A DNA stretch of 21,759 nucleotides from an uncultured Enterorhabdus sp. (GTDB lineage Bacteria > Actinomycetota > Coriobacteriia > Coriobacteriales > Eggerthellaceae). How positions within the stretch are numbered: position 1 is the first letter of the stretch; every line of letters begins with the position of its first letter. The translations under genes were made by a program, and so were the position numbers. Location: positions 1 to 21,759 of the forward strand of contig CANSES010000020.1 in the NCBI GenBank assembly GCA_947645965.1. Direction: 5' to 3'. The notes beneath the pieces are model-generated. The model was not told the DNA's origin and did not search any database. It worked only from the letters and a program-made list of their open reading frames with translations. Shown piece by piece: positions 6,975-15,150 of this stretch.

Positions 6975-7916
6975 ATGGACGAGATCAAGCGCGTCGCCAT
7001 CGTGGGATTCGGGTCGCTGGGGGCCATGTACGCCGGCTGCTTCGGCCGGGCCATGGGGAATGAGGGCGTGTTCGTGGTGGCCGACGAGGCGCGCACGGCG
7101 ACGTACCGCGCCGAGCCCACCATCTTCAACGGCGAGCCCGTCGCCGCCACCTACCTCACCTACGGGGAGGCGGCCGCCCAGGCTGCCGAGGCCCCCTTCG
7201 ACGTGGTGCTCTACGCGGTGAAGTTCGGCGCCCTAGCCGAGGCCATCGACCAGTCGGCGCCGCTCGTAGGGCCCAACACCGTGGTCGTCTCGGTGCTCAA
7301 CGGCGTGACGAGCGAGGAGGTGCTCGCCGAGCGCTTCGGGTGGGACCGGGTGCTTCTGTGCGTGGCCCAGCAAATGGACTCTCGCAAGGTGGGCGCCACG
7401 GTCACCGCCGGCTGCGTGGGCGTTCTGGCCCTGGGCGTGCACGACGGTGCCAGCGCGGCTCAGCGGGCGAACCTCGCGCGGGTGACCGCCTGGCTTACCG
7501 CCATCGACCAGCCCTTCATCTGCCCTGAGGACATCCGCCATCAGCTATGGGGCAAGCTCATCTGCAACGTGGGAGTGAACCAGGCCTGCGCGGTGTACGA
7601 CTGCTGCTTCGACGGCATTCACGCCGCCGGCGAGGCCCGCGAGGCCATGATCGGTGCCATGAACGAGGTGGCCGCGGTGGGCCGGGCCGAGGGCGTGGCG
7701 CTGACCGATGCGGACGTGGCCTACTGGCTCGACATCATCGATCACTTGAACCCCGCCGGCATGCCGAGCCTGCGCCAGGACGTGCTGGCCCGCCGACCCA
7801 CCGAAGTGGAGCTGTTCAGCGGCACCGTCAACCGCCTCGGGGCGGCCCATGGCATTCCCACGCCGGTGAACGAGCGCTTCTACGCCGCCATCAAGGCCAT
7901 CGAGGCGGCCTGGTAG
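6975..7916 (+). CDS. panE: 2-dehydropantoate 2-reductase (ketopantoate reductase)
   Basis: This 313-residue protein is an ApbA/PanE-family reductase that converts ketopantoate to pantoate with NADPH, linking PanB to PanC. It has the Rossmann motif GFGSLG near residues 11-16, a YAVKFGALAEAI segment, the catalytic lysine region WGKLICNVGVNQ, and the C-terminal SLRQDVLARRPTEVELFSGTV motif characteristic of the family. It begins three bases after the panD stop (GGAG precedes the ATG at 6975) and is the last gene before a strong hairpin at 7944-7976. The family also contains ketopantoate-reductase-like enzymes of other substrate use, but the location after panBCD makes PanE by far the likeliest role. 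Confidence 0.93.
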   Translation: MDEIKRVAIVGFGSLGAMYAGCFGRAMGNEGVFVVADEARTATYRAEPTIFNGEPVAATYLTYGEAAAQAAEAPFDVVLYAVKFGALAEAIDQSAPLVGPNTVVVSVLNGVTSEEVLAERFGWDRVLLCVAQQMDSRKVGATVTAGCVGVLALGVHDGASAAQRANLARVTAWLTAIDQPFICPEDIRHQLWGKLICNVGVNQACAVYDCCFDGIHAAGEAREAMIGAMNEVAAVGRAEGVALTDADVAYWLDIIDHLNPAGMPSLRQDVLARRPTEVELFSGTVNRLGAAHGIPTPVNERFYAAIKAIEAAW

Positions 7917-7943
7917 GGAAGTACTCGCGCCTCAGGTCTGCGC

Positions 7944-7980
7944 CAGCGGGCCGCCTCTGCCAGGGGCGGCCCGCTGTTTG
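7944..7980 (+). terminator. Rho-independent terminator after panE
   Basis: A perfect 12-bp GC-rich stem, 7944-7955 paired with 7965-7976, with a 9-base loop, is followed by TTTGT. The stem begins 27 bases after the panE stop and ends 27 bases before the -35 box of the next gene. It should separate the pantothenate operon from the kinase module. The T-run is short, so some read-through is possible. Confidence 0.8.
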
Positions 7981-8002
7981 TCCCTTCCATCTGGTCGTTC
8001 TT

Positions 8003-8031
8003 TTGAGCGCCGAGCCGTTCAGTGTTACACT
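8003..8031 (+). promoter_or_regulatory. Sigma-70-type promoter of the hybrid kinase gene
   Basis: The -35 box TTGAGC (8003-8008) and the -10 box TACACT (8026-8031) are spaced by 17 bp. TG one base before the -10 makes it an extended -10 site. It is the best-formed promoter in the window. Transcription would begin near 8038, giving a leader of about 34 bases before the GTG at 8072. Confidence 0.75.
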
Positions 8032-8071
8032 ATCGTCGGGAAAACGTCATCAGCCAGACAAGGGGATGCCC

Positions 8072-10330
8072 GTGAACCGAGGAAAGTACATCGCTATCGT
8101 GGCCGTCACGGCGCTGCTGATCGCGGGGGCGGCCAGCGTGTACTTGGCTCAGCTGTCGGCCACGGTGAGCAGCAACCTCATGACCTCGGTGGACGAGATC
8201 TCCCGTCACGACGTGGAGTCCATCGAAGGGGCCTTGGATGACGCCTACGGGCGGCTGGACGCAGTGGTCAAGCGCATGGAAGTGTACGAGGTGCGCGATG
8301 TGTACGAGGCCCAGGAGCAGCTGAACCTGGAGGCGGCCTCGTCGAACCTGTTCAACGCCTTGTACCTGATCGATGATGCCGGGGTGCTCTACAGCAGCTC
8401 GTATCTGATCCTGGAAGCCGACGAGCACACCTACGACGAGCTGCTCATGAGGGATCGCGGCCATTTCGCCACGCTGTACGACGATGAGATGGGCCGCTTG
8501 GAAACCACCAAGGAATCGCTCATCTTCGGCGTCGACCTCGACAATCTGCGCATCGGCGAGCACACCTTCGTGGGACTGCTCGGCCGCAGCGATCTGTCGG
8601 CCATCTCCAACCAGCTCGTTATCGAGAGCTTCGACGACCAGGGCGTCTCCAGCGTGGTGGACGCCGAGGGCTACTACATCGTCAGCGCCAGCCCCGCCAC
8701 CGACCTGGCCGGCCGCGACAATTTCTACGCCATGCTGGAATCCGGCTCCATCGAGGGCGGCGTCACCATCGAGGACGTGCGCCGCAACATCGCCGAGGGT
8801 GCCAGCTTCGTCATCAACTGCACCACCGGGGAAGGGGAGCGGCTCGTCATGTCCTTCGCGCCGGTGGAGGGCACCGCCTGGTCGTTCATCATGGCCGTGC
8901 CCACCGAGGTGTTCGCCGAGCGCTTCGCCCCGTTCATGGCGCTTACCGTGGGCATGCTCACGGCCACTCTGGTGGTGGTGGGCATCATGGTGGCCCTCAT
9001 CCTGCGCTTCGTGCGCCAATCGGCGCGCGCCCGGGCCGAGGTGGCCGCCCGCACCGAGTTCCTCTCCAACATGAGCCACGAGATTCGCACGCCCCTCAAC
9101 GGTATCATCGGCCTGAATCACCTGATGGAGCGCCATATCGACGACAAAGAGGCCATGGCCGGCTACGTGAGCCGACTCGGCAAGGCAGCCCAGTACCTGC
9201 TCTCGCTCGTGAACGACATCCTGGACGTGTCGAAGCTGCAGGCTGGCAAGGTGGAGCTCGTCCACGAGCCCTTCGACGCGATCGGGATGATCGAGAACGT
9301 GTGCGCCATGCAGCGCGAGCCCATGGAGGTGCGCGGCATTCGCTTCGAGCGGGATTGCGATGGGGTGAGCTGCCCCCATCTGGTGGGCGACGAGGTGCGC
9401 GTCAGCCAGGTGCTCATGAACATCCTGTCCAACGCCGTGAAGTTCACTCCCGAGGGCGGCACTATCACGCTGACGGCGAGCGAGTTCGTGGGGGCATCGG
9501 GCCGCGAGGCCCAGCTGACCATCGCCATCGCCGATACCGGCTGCGGCATGACGCCGGAATTCCAACGGCAGATCTTCGACGTGTTCACCCAGGAGCGCAA
9601 CAGCAACAGCGAGTCCCAGAAGGGCACGGGCCTGGGCATGTCCATCAGCTACCTGTTGGTGCAGCAGATGGGCGGTACTCTGACGGTGGAAAGCGCGCTG
9701 GGCGAGGGCTCCTGCTTCACGGTGAAGCTGCCTCTGCCCCTGGATCCGGCCCATCGGGGCGATAGTGCGGCCGAGGGGGCCGCGGGGGAGGGGGCGTCCG
9801 CGGAGGCGAAGGCGGCGGGGGAAACTGCCGCCGGGGGAGCGGGCGCCGATTCCGCGAACGGGGAAGCCGCTGCAGCCGAGGGGGCGGGCGCTGCGACGGG
9901 CGAGCTGGCAGGTGCCGAGGCATCTGAGCCGGCCGCGAGCGCCTCGGTGGAAATCCTCGTGGCCGAGGACAACGAGCTGAACGCCGATATCATCGCGAGC
10001 ATCCTCACCGAGGAAGGCTTCACGGTCACGGTGGCCTGCAACGGCGAGGAGGCCGTGACTGCCTTCGAGGCGTCGCCGCCGGGGCATTTCGCCGCCATCT
10101 TCATGGACGCCCAGATGCCGGTCATGGACGGCTATGCGGCGGCCCGGGCCATTCGCAATCTGCCTCGCGCCGACGCGGGTACGGTGCGCATCTTCGCCTG
10201 CACCGCCTCCACGTTCGAGGAGGATCGGCGTCGGGCCCTGGATGCGGGCATGGACGATTTCCTGCCCAAGCCGCTGAACGTGGGACTCATGCTGCAGAAG
10301 TTGGAAGCCGTGCGCAAGGAGGCCTCATGA
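8072..10330 (+). CDS. Membrane hybrid histidine kinase with Cache-like sensor and C-terminal receiver
   Basis: The 752 residues run: TM1 (~6-26), an external sensor (~30-285) with a Cache-like ending (SFVINCTTGEGERLVMSFAPV), TM2 (~288-312), HisKA with phospho-acceptor His336 in NMSHEIRTPLNG, and an ATPase domain with N box (NILSNAVKF, N450/N454), G1 (DTGCG, D488) and G2 (GTGLGM, G518). An Ala/Gly/Glu-rich linker (558-625) leads to a receiver with acidic residues E632/D633, phospho-acceptor D679 (FMDAQMPVMDG), T711 and K733. I chose GTG 8072 rather than ATG 8066 because AAGGGG at 8060-8065 is 6 bases from GTG but touches the ATG. There is no HPt domain, output domain or separate regulator beside it. 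Its stop overlaps the binding-protein start by ATGA. The signal is unknown. Confidence 0.93.
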   Translation: MNRGKYIAIVAVTALLIAGAASVYLAQLSATVSSNLMTSVDEISRHDVESIEGALDDAYGRLDAVVKRMEVYEVRDVYEAQEQLNLEAASSNLFNALYLIDDAGVLYSSSYLILEADEHTYDELLMRDRGHFATLYDDEMGRLETTKESLIFGVDLDNLRIGEHTFVGLLGRSDLSAISNQLVIESFDDQGVSSVVDAEGYYIVSASPATDLAGRDNFYAMLESGSIEGGVTIEDVRRNIAEGASFVINCTTGEGERLVMSFAPVEGTAWSFIMAVPTEVFAERFAPFMALTVGMLTATLVVVGIMVALILRFVRQSARARAEVAARTEFLSNMSHEIRTPLNGIIGLNHLMERHIDDKEAMAGYVSRLGKAAQYLLSLVNDILDVSKLQAGKVELVHEPFDAIGMIENVCAMQREPMEVRGIRFERDCDGVSCPHLVGDEVRVSQVLMNILSNAVKFTPEGGTITLTASEFVGASGREAQLTIAIADTGCGMTPEFQRQIFDVFTQERNSNSESQKGTGLGMSISYLLVQQMGGTLTVESALGEGSCFTVKLPLPLDPAHRGDSAAEGAAGEGASAEAKAAGETAAGGAGADSANGEAAAAEGAGAATGELAGAEASEPAASASVEILVAEDNELNADIIASILTEEGFTVTVACNGEEAVTAFEASPPGHFAAIFMDAQMPVMDGYAAARAIRNLPRADAGTVRIFACTASTFEEDRRRALDAGMDDFLPKPLNVGLMLQKLEAVRKEAS

Positions 10331-11685
10331 GCGAGGCAAGTTGCCGTGCCCGTTGGATGGAGCGCCCCCTGACCCGGCGCGGATTTGTGGCCGCCACGGC
10401 GTTGGGGGCCTGTGCCGCGGCGGGGCTGCCGGGCTGCGCGGCGTCGAAGGAAGAGCCCGTGCACCTGGTGGTGAAGGTGCCGCGCACAGGTCACAGCGTG
10501 GTGTTCGACGAGGACATCACTCAGGTCGAGACCGTCATCGAGGCCATGGCCGCCGATTTCGAGGCGCGCTACGAGGGCTGCCCCGTGAAGGTGGAGGTCA
10601 TCGTATTCGAGCAGAACCAGTACGACGAGGCCGTGGCGGGCTCCTTCGATACCGATAAGGCGCCCGATGTGCTCTACGGAGACTACTTCAACACGTCCAC
10701 CTATGTTCACACGGGCCGCGTGGTGCCGCTGGATGACATCGTCGCGCCCGACCTGCGCGCCGATGTGTCCGATTACCTGTGGGACGCCAGTACCGTGGAG
10801 GGCCGCGTGTACCTGATGCCCTATCTGGCGCGGCAGAACGTGCTCGGTTATCGCAAGGAGCTGTTTCGCCAGGCGGGGCTCGAGCGCTTCATCGCCGAGG
10901 GGCGCATTGCCGCTTGGTCGCTGGAAGAGTGGACCCATATCCTGGATACCCTGGCCGCCAAGCTGCCCCGGGGCACGTTCCCGCTGATGATGTACGCGGC
11001 CTCGCCTCAGGGCGACACCCATATCATGACGCTGCTGCGCTCGGCCGGCTCGTCCTTTTACGACGAGGCGGGGCATTTCGCCCTCTCGCGGCCCGAGGGC
11101 GTGGCGGCCCTGCGCTGGATTCAGGAGGGAGTGGGCCGCGGGTGGTTTCCTCCCCATGCCGAGAACCTGGAGATCGAGGACTGCTCCAGCTTGTTCCGTG
11201 CCGAGCAGCTGGCCATCTACATGGTGAACAACGCCTCTATCACCCGCTACGGCGAAACCGTGGGGCTCGTGAACTTCCCCGGGCCCGATGAGGACGGCTG
11301 CGCCACCACCTTCGTCTCGGGCTTCCAGGTGTTCGACAACGGTGACGAGGCGCGCGTGCAGGTGGCGAAGGACTTCATCTCTTTCGTCTACGGCAGCGAT
11401 CACTGGCTCGATTTCGCCGCCGGTGCCCTGCCGGCGTCGAACCGCGTGGCGGAGCGCTACGGTGACGCCATTCCCGCCTACGACCTGTTCGTTGACAACA
11501 TTGACAACGTGGTGGACTTCACCGGCGAGACCCCCGACACCCTGGCCGTGCGCGAGGCCTTCCACCCCTGCATCCGCGACCTGCTCATGGGCAAGGTAAC
11601 CCCCGAGGAATGCGCCGCCGCCCTCGATGAGCGCTGCAACGTCGCCATCGACGCCGGCTGGTCCCAAAGCCGCCTGCACGAGTAG
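10327..11685 (+). CDS. Orphan family-1 extracellular solute-binding lipoprotein, probable Tat export
   Basis: A 452-residue protein resembling family-1 (UgpB/MalE-type, COG1653) substrate-binding proteins: APDVLYGDYFNTSTYVHTGR, GRVYLMPYLARQNVLGYRKELF and EEWTHILDTLAAKLP are typical segments. The N-terminus has a twin-arginine motif (TRRGFV, residues 16-21), an Ala-rich hydrophobic stretch and a lipobox LPGC with Cys37 as probable lipid site; LGAC at 26-29 is a less likely alternative. It is therefore likely a folded, membrane-anchored outer-face protein. The ATG overlaps the kinase stop (ATGA) with AAGGAGG at 10316-10322, so the two are co-translated. No permease or ATPase gene is adjacent, so I infer a sensory partner of the kinase rather than a transporter part. 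A permease elsewhere in the genome remains possible. Confidence 0.85.
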   Translation: MSEASCRARWMERPLTRRGFVAATALGACAAAGLPGCAASKEEPVHLVVKVPRTGHSVVFDEDITQVETVIEAMAADFEARYEGCPVKVEVIVFEQNQYDEAVAGSFDTDKAPDVLYGDYFNTSTYVHTGRVVPLDDIVAPDLRADVSDYLWDASTVEGRVYLMPYLARQNVLGYRKELFRQAGLERFIAEGRIAAWSLEEWTHILDTLAAKLPRGTFPLMMYAASPQGDTHIMTLLRSAGSSFYDEAGHFALSRPEGVAALRWIQEGVGRGWFPPHAENLEIEDCSSLFRAEQLAIYMVNNASITRYGETVGLVNFPGPDEDGCATTFVSGFQVFDNGDEARVQVAKDFISFVYGSDHWLDFAAGALPASNRVAERYGDAIPAYDLFVDNIDNVVDFTGETPDTLAVREAFHPCIRDLLMGKVTPEECAAALDERCNVAIDAGWSQSRLHE

Positions 11686-11771
11686 GGGAGTGAGGGCCGC
11701 GCATGGCCCCCGTCCGTCCTCCGTCGTTCGCGGGGATTGGGCGAATCGCGGGGTGGGGGTGGCCTCGTTCG

Positions 11772-11779
11772 TATACAAT
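11772..11779 (+). promoter_or_regulatory. Possible -10 region (TATACAAT) of tyrA-aroA-cmk
   Basis: TATACAAT stands in the 135-base gap between the lipoprotein gene and tyrA, about 42 bases before the tyrA ATG. No good -35 box is found 16-18 bases upstream, where the sequence is G-rich. Its AT-richness against the local background and its position make it a reasonable start point, but the evidence is limited. Confidence 0.45.
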
Positions 11780-11820
11780 GGGAGTTGACTGGTACCTGAT
11801 TGAGTAGGACTCTCATTTCC

Positions 11821-12990
11821 ATGACTGAATCTTCCGAATTGAACGACGCCCCCTTCGCTTCGGTGGCCGTTATCGGCCTGGGGCTCATTGGGGCCTCGCT
11901 GGCGGCTACGCTGGCGGCCAAGATGCCGGGGGTGCGCATCTTCGGCGTGGACACCGATGCGGCCACCTGCGCCACGGCGGTGGAGCGCGGCTGGTGCGCC
12001 GAGGCGGCCGGCCCCGACGACCCGGCCTTCCGCGCCTTCATCGAGGGCGACTGCGAGCTGGTGATCATTGCCACCCCCGTGGCGGCCGTGGACGACTACC
12101 TGGGCCGCTTGCGCGACTGGGGCTACACGGGCCTGGTGACCGACACCATCTCCACCAAGGGCCATATCCTGGCCGCGGCCGAAGCGCTGCTGCCGGCACC
12201 TGAGCGCTACGTGCCCGGGCATCCCATGGCCGGCTCCGAGCAGAACGGCATCGCCGGGGCTCGGGCCGACCTGTTCGAGGGCGCGAACTGGATCCTCTGT
12301 CCCGATGAGCGCACGGCTCCCGAGGACTTTCAGCGCATGCACGAGCTCATCACCGGCCTCGATGCCCGGGTGGTGTCTCTGCGCCGCGAGGAGCACGATT
12401 CCGCCATCGCCATCGTGAGCCACGTGCCCCACATGGTGGCGTCGTCTCTCATGCAGCTGGCGAGCGCCCACGCCGATGACTCCCGCTCGCTCATGCGCCT
12501 GGCCGCCGGCGGCTTCAAGGATTCCACGCGCATCGCCGCCGGGTCGCCGAAGCTGTGGTGCGGCATCGCCTTCGACAACGCCGTGGCCCTGCGCGACGGC
12601 CTGGCCGAGATGGCCGCCATCATTGGCTCGTTCGCCCAGGCTCTGGAAGAGGGCGACCGCGAGACCTTCACGCGGCTTCTGGCCGAGGCCGCCGAGGCCC
12701 GCCGCGCCCTGCCCGCCGCCTGGGTGCCCTCCACCGAGAAGCTTCTGGAGGTGCGCATTCCCATGGTGAACCGCACCGGCGTGGTGGCCGAGGTGTGCAC
12801 CATCGCCTCGTCGGTGGGCTGCAATATACAATCCATTGACATCGACCACATCAGCGAGGGCAACGCCGTGCTCTCCCTCATCCTGACCGATGAGGGCGAC
12901 ATCGGCCAGCTTTCCCTCCAGCTGATCAATGCCGGTTTCTCCGTATCGTTCAGTCCCCTCATGCCGAAGGAGTATGCCCATGTCGACTGA
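11821..12990 (+). CDS. tyrA: Prephenate dehydrogenase with C-terminal ACT domain
   Basis: TyrA oxidises prephenate to 4-hydroxyphenylpyruvate with NAD+, the committed step to tyrosine. The 389 residues contain the Rossmann motif GLGLIG (19-24), TDTISTKGHIL, the substrate-site histidine His134 in GHPMAGSEQNG, and His201 in SHVPHMVASSL. An ACT domain follows at ~310-389 (EVRIPMVNRTGVVAEVCTIAS), which usually binds an amino acid for feedback control, so tyrosine inhibition is likely. ATG 11821 is preferred over the upstream TTG at 11800: it gives the usual short lead before the NAD motif, and AGGAC lies about 10 bases upstream. The end overlaps aroA by 11 bases, coupling aromatic amino-acid and shikimate-pathway steps. 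Confidence 0.94.
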   Translation: MTESSELNDAPFASVAVIGLGLIGASLAATLAAKMPGVRIFGVDTDAATCATAVERGWCAEAAGPDDPAFRAFIEGDCELVIIATPVAAVDDYLGRLRDWGYTGLVTDTISTKGHILAAAEALLPAPERYVPGHPMAGSEQNGIAGARADLFEGANWILCPDERTAPEDFQRMHELITGLDARVVSLRREEHDSAIAIVSHVPHMVASSLMQLASAHADDSRSLMRLAAGGFKDSTRIAAGSPKLWCGIAFDNAVALRDGLAEMAAIIGSFAQALEEGDRETFTRLLAEAAEARRALPAAWVPSTEKLLEVRIPMVNRTGVVAEVCTIASSVGCNIQSIDIDHISEGNAVLSLILTDEGDIGQLSLQLINAGFSVSFSPLMPKEYAHVD

Positions 12991-14314
12991 GAACCTGCCT
13001 CCCTACACCACGATCGAGCCCCTGGGCGGCCCGCTTACGGGTGCCTGCCACGTACCCGGCGACAAGTCCATCTCGCATCGGGCCGTGTTGTTCGCCGCCA
13101 TGGCAGAAGGCACCTCGCACCTGACCGGCGTGCTGGATTCGGAAGACGTACGCGCTTCCATCCGAGCCGTGGAGGCTCTGGGAGCTGTGGTGGCGCTCGA
13201 CCGGCAGTCCGACGGCACCCTGGCCGGCACGGTGACCGGCTGGGGCGCGGAAGGGCCGCAGCAGCCCGATGCCCCCATCGACTGCGGCAACTCCGGCACC
13301 ACCGCGCGCCTGCTCATGGGCGTTGTGGCGCCGTGGGACATCGCCGTCACCATCACGGGCGATGCCAGCCTGCAGAAGCGCCCCATGCGCCGCATCGTGG
13401 CACCGCTCGCGAAGATGGGCGCCACCTTCGAGCCGGAATCCCCCGAGCACCTACCCATTACCGTGCACGGCACCCGCCGCCTGCGCGCCATCGAGTACGC
13501 GAGCCCCATGGCCTCGGCCCAGCTGAAGACCGCCGTGCTTCTGGCCGGCACCTTCGCTACCGGCACCACCACGGTGACCGAGCCGGCGCCCTCGCGCAAC
13601 CACACCGAGCTCATGCTGCCCGAGTTCAACGTGCCCACCACGGCCGGCACCCGCGTGGCCGGCGTGGAAGGCCCCGCCGAGATGCTCGCCTCCGATGTGG
13701 TGGTGCCCGGCGACCCCTCCTCGGCTGCCTTCATCGCTGCGGCCGCTCTGCTCGTGCCCGGCAGCTCCGTGGCCATCGAGAACGTGTCGCTGAACCCGGC
13801 CCGCATCGGGTTCGTGCGCACCCTGGAGCGCATGGGCGCCGATATCGAGGAGGCCTACGGCGGCGCCGAGGGCAAGGAGCCTCGCGGCACTCTGCACGTG
13901 CGCCACACCGCCGCCCTGCGCGGCTGCGAGGTGCCCTCCCAGCACATCGCCTCGGTCATCGACGAGATTCCCGTGCTGGCCTTGGTGGCCGCCCACGCCC
14001 GGGGCATCACGGTGTTTCACGAGGTGGGCGAGCTGCGCGTGAAGGAATCGAACCGCCTGGCCGCCATCATCGAGGGCCTGGGCCAGCTGGGGGTGGACGC
14101 CTGGGAAGAGGGGGACGACCTGTTCATCGAGGGCAACCCCGATCTCGCGGTGCCCGAGGGCCTCGTGTTCCAATCCCACGGCGACCATCGCCTGGCCATG
14201 ACCTGGGGGCTCGTGGGCGCCTGCGGGTCGGTGCCCGTGAATGTGACCGATTTCACCTGCGTGGCCGTGAGCTATCCGAACTTCCTCGCTGATCTGAAGG
14301 AGCTGGTGCGTTAA
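12980..14314 (+). CDS. aroA: 3-phosphoshikimate 1-carboxyvinyltransferase (EPSP synthase)
   Basis: AroA joins phosphoenolpyruvate to shikimate-3-phosphate, the sixth shikimate-pathway step. The 444 residues carry GDKSISHRAVL (Lys29, Ser30, Arg34), DCGNSGTTARLLMG, SAQLKTAVLLAG, the Asp328 region IDEIPVLAL, KESNR (Lys355, Glu356) and GDHRLAMTWGL. The phosphoenolpyruvate-site glycine in the GNSGT motif is the ordinary form. The motif type resembles the Bacillus-like enzymes more than the E. coli LGNAGTAMRP type. Two ATGs (12974, 12980) are close together; AAGGAG at 12967-12972 is one base from the first and seven from the second, so 12980 is the likely start. It overlaps tyrA by 11 bases and cmk by one base (TAATG). 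Confidence 0.96.
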   Translation: MSTENLPPYTTIEPLGGPLTGACHVPGDKSISHRAVLFAAMAEGTSHLTGVLDSEDVRASIRAVEALGAVVALDRQSDGTLAGTVTGWGAEGPQQPDAPIDCGNSGTTARLLMGVVAPWDIAVTITGDASLQKRPMRRIVAPLAKMGATFEPESPEHLPITVHGTRRLRAIEYASPMASAQLKTAVLLAGTFATGTTTVTEPAPSRNHTELMLPEFNVPTTAGTRVAGVEGPAEMLASDVVVPGDPSSAAFIAAAALLVPGSSVAIENVSLNPARIGFVRTLERMGADIEEAYGGAEGKEPRGTLHVRHTAALRGCEVPSQHIASVIDEIPVLALVAAHARGITVFHEVGELRVKESNRLAAIIEGLGQLGVDAWEEGDDLFIEGNPDLAVPEGLVFQSHGDHRLAMTWGLVGACGSVPVNVTDFTCVAVSYPNFLADLKELVR

Positions 14315-14985
14315 TGATCGTCGCCATCGATGGGCCCTCCGGGGCCGGCAAGTCCACCGTGGCCAAGGCCGTGGCCAAAGAGCTCGGCTTCTCCTGCCTG
14401 GACACGGGCGCGATGTACCGCGCCATCGCCTGGCAGGCGCTGCAGAACGGCGTTTCCCTCGATGACGAGGCGGCCCTGGGCGAGATCGCCCGCACCTACG
14501 AGATCGCCTTCGGCCACGTGGAGGGCGACCCGGTGCCCAAGCGCGTGTTCATCGGGGACGCGGAAGTGACCGACGCCATTCGCACCGCCGAGATCGACCG
14601 CGCCGTGAGCCCCACTTCGGCCGCCCCCTCGGTGCGCGCCGCCCTGCTCGACCAGCAGCGCCGCATCGGCAACGGCGGCGATTATGTGGTGGAGGGCCGC
14701 GACATCGGCACCGTGGTGTTCCCCGATGCGGCCGTGAAGGTGTTCCTTACCGCATCTGATGAGGAGCGGGCCCATCGCCGCGTGCGCCAGAATGTGGATC
14801 GCGGTATCGGCTCCATCGACTACGAGGAAGTGCTCGCCGACCTGCGCCGCCGCGATGCGGCCGACTCCTCCCGCGCCACCGCGCCTTTGTGCGCCGCCCC
14901 CGATGCCGTGCAGATCGACTCCACGAGCCACTACATCGAGGAAGTCATCGACCAGATCTGCGCCCTGGCCCGGGAAGCCCGCTAG
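14314..14985 (+). CDS. cmk: Cytidylate kinase
   Basis: Cmk phosphorylates CMP and dCMP with ATP, feeding CTP and dCTP pools. The 223-residue protein opens with the P-loop GPSGAGKST (residues 7-15) and shows LDTGAMYRAIAWQAL, EGRDIGTVVFPDA, and the LID-type segment DYEEVLADLRRRDAADSSRATAPL. These are all diagnostic of the family. The start ATG at 14314 shares its A with the aroA stop TAA, so translation is coupled. GAAGGAG lies upstream at about 14296-14302. The aroA-cmk pairing is a conserved bacterial arrangement. The palindromic element at 15006-15106 separates it from plsC. Confidence 0.97.
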   Translation: MIVAIDGPSGAGKSTVAKAVAKELGFSCLDTGAMYRAIAWQALQNGVSLDDEAALGEIARTYEIAFGHVEGDPVPKRVFIGDAEVTDAIRTAEIDRAVSPTSAAPSVRAALLDQQRRIGNGGDYVVEGRDIGTVVFPDAAVKVFLTASDEERAHRRVRQNVDRGIGSIDYEEVLADLRRRDAADSSRATAPLCAAPDAVQIDSTSHYIEEVIDQICALAREAR

Positions 14986-15005
14986 CAGCTCTGCCTGGTC
15001 GGGGC

Positions 15006-15106
15006 CACGGGGCATTCCGATTCGCTCTGCAGTCCTCGCTTTGGAGAACAGGACATTGAGTCCTGTTCTCGTCGCTGCGGAACTCGCTCGGTCGGAACGC
15101 CCCCTG
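15006..15106 (+). repeat. Dispersed palindromic element, copy 2
   Basis: Same family and orientation as the copy at 711-824. The outer arms are 15006-15020 and 15092-15106. The central perfect 11-bp hairpin is 15044-15054 / 15060-15070 around ATTGA. The shared blocks GCAGTCCTCGCT (15029-15040) and GGAACTCGCTCGGTC (15079-15093) are identical to the other copies. The outer three base pairs of the central stem differ from copy 1 on both sides, so pairing is kept. It lies between cmk and plsC. Confidence 0.85.
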
Positions 15107-15150
15107 TCCCCTCTACGCTTGTACTTTGCTGAGAAACGGAATGGAACCCT

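Noticed and set aside
11694..11709. Hairpin GGGCC / GGCCC after the lipoprotein gene as terminator
   Set aside because: Only five pairs and no T-run; not distinguishable from chance in GC-rich DNA.
12824..12841. TATACAAT followed by TTGACA inside tyrA as an internal promoter for aroA
   Set aside because: The boxes are in the wrong order and not correctly spaced, and the segment encodes conserved ACT-domain residues (CNIQSIDID).
12980..14314. AroA as a naturally glyphosate-insensitive class II enzyme
   Set aside because: The phosphoenolpyruvate-site motif has the ordinary glycine (GNSGT), not the alanine of CP4-type enzymes, so sequence gives no support.
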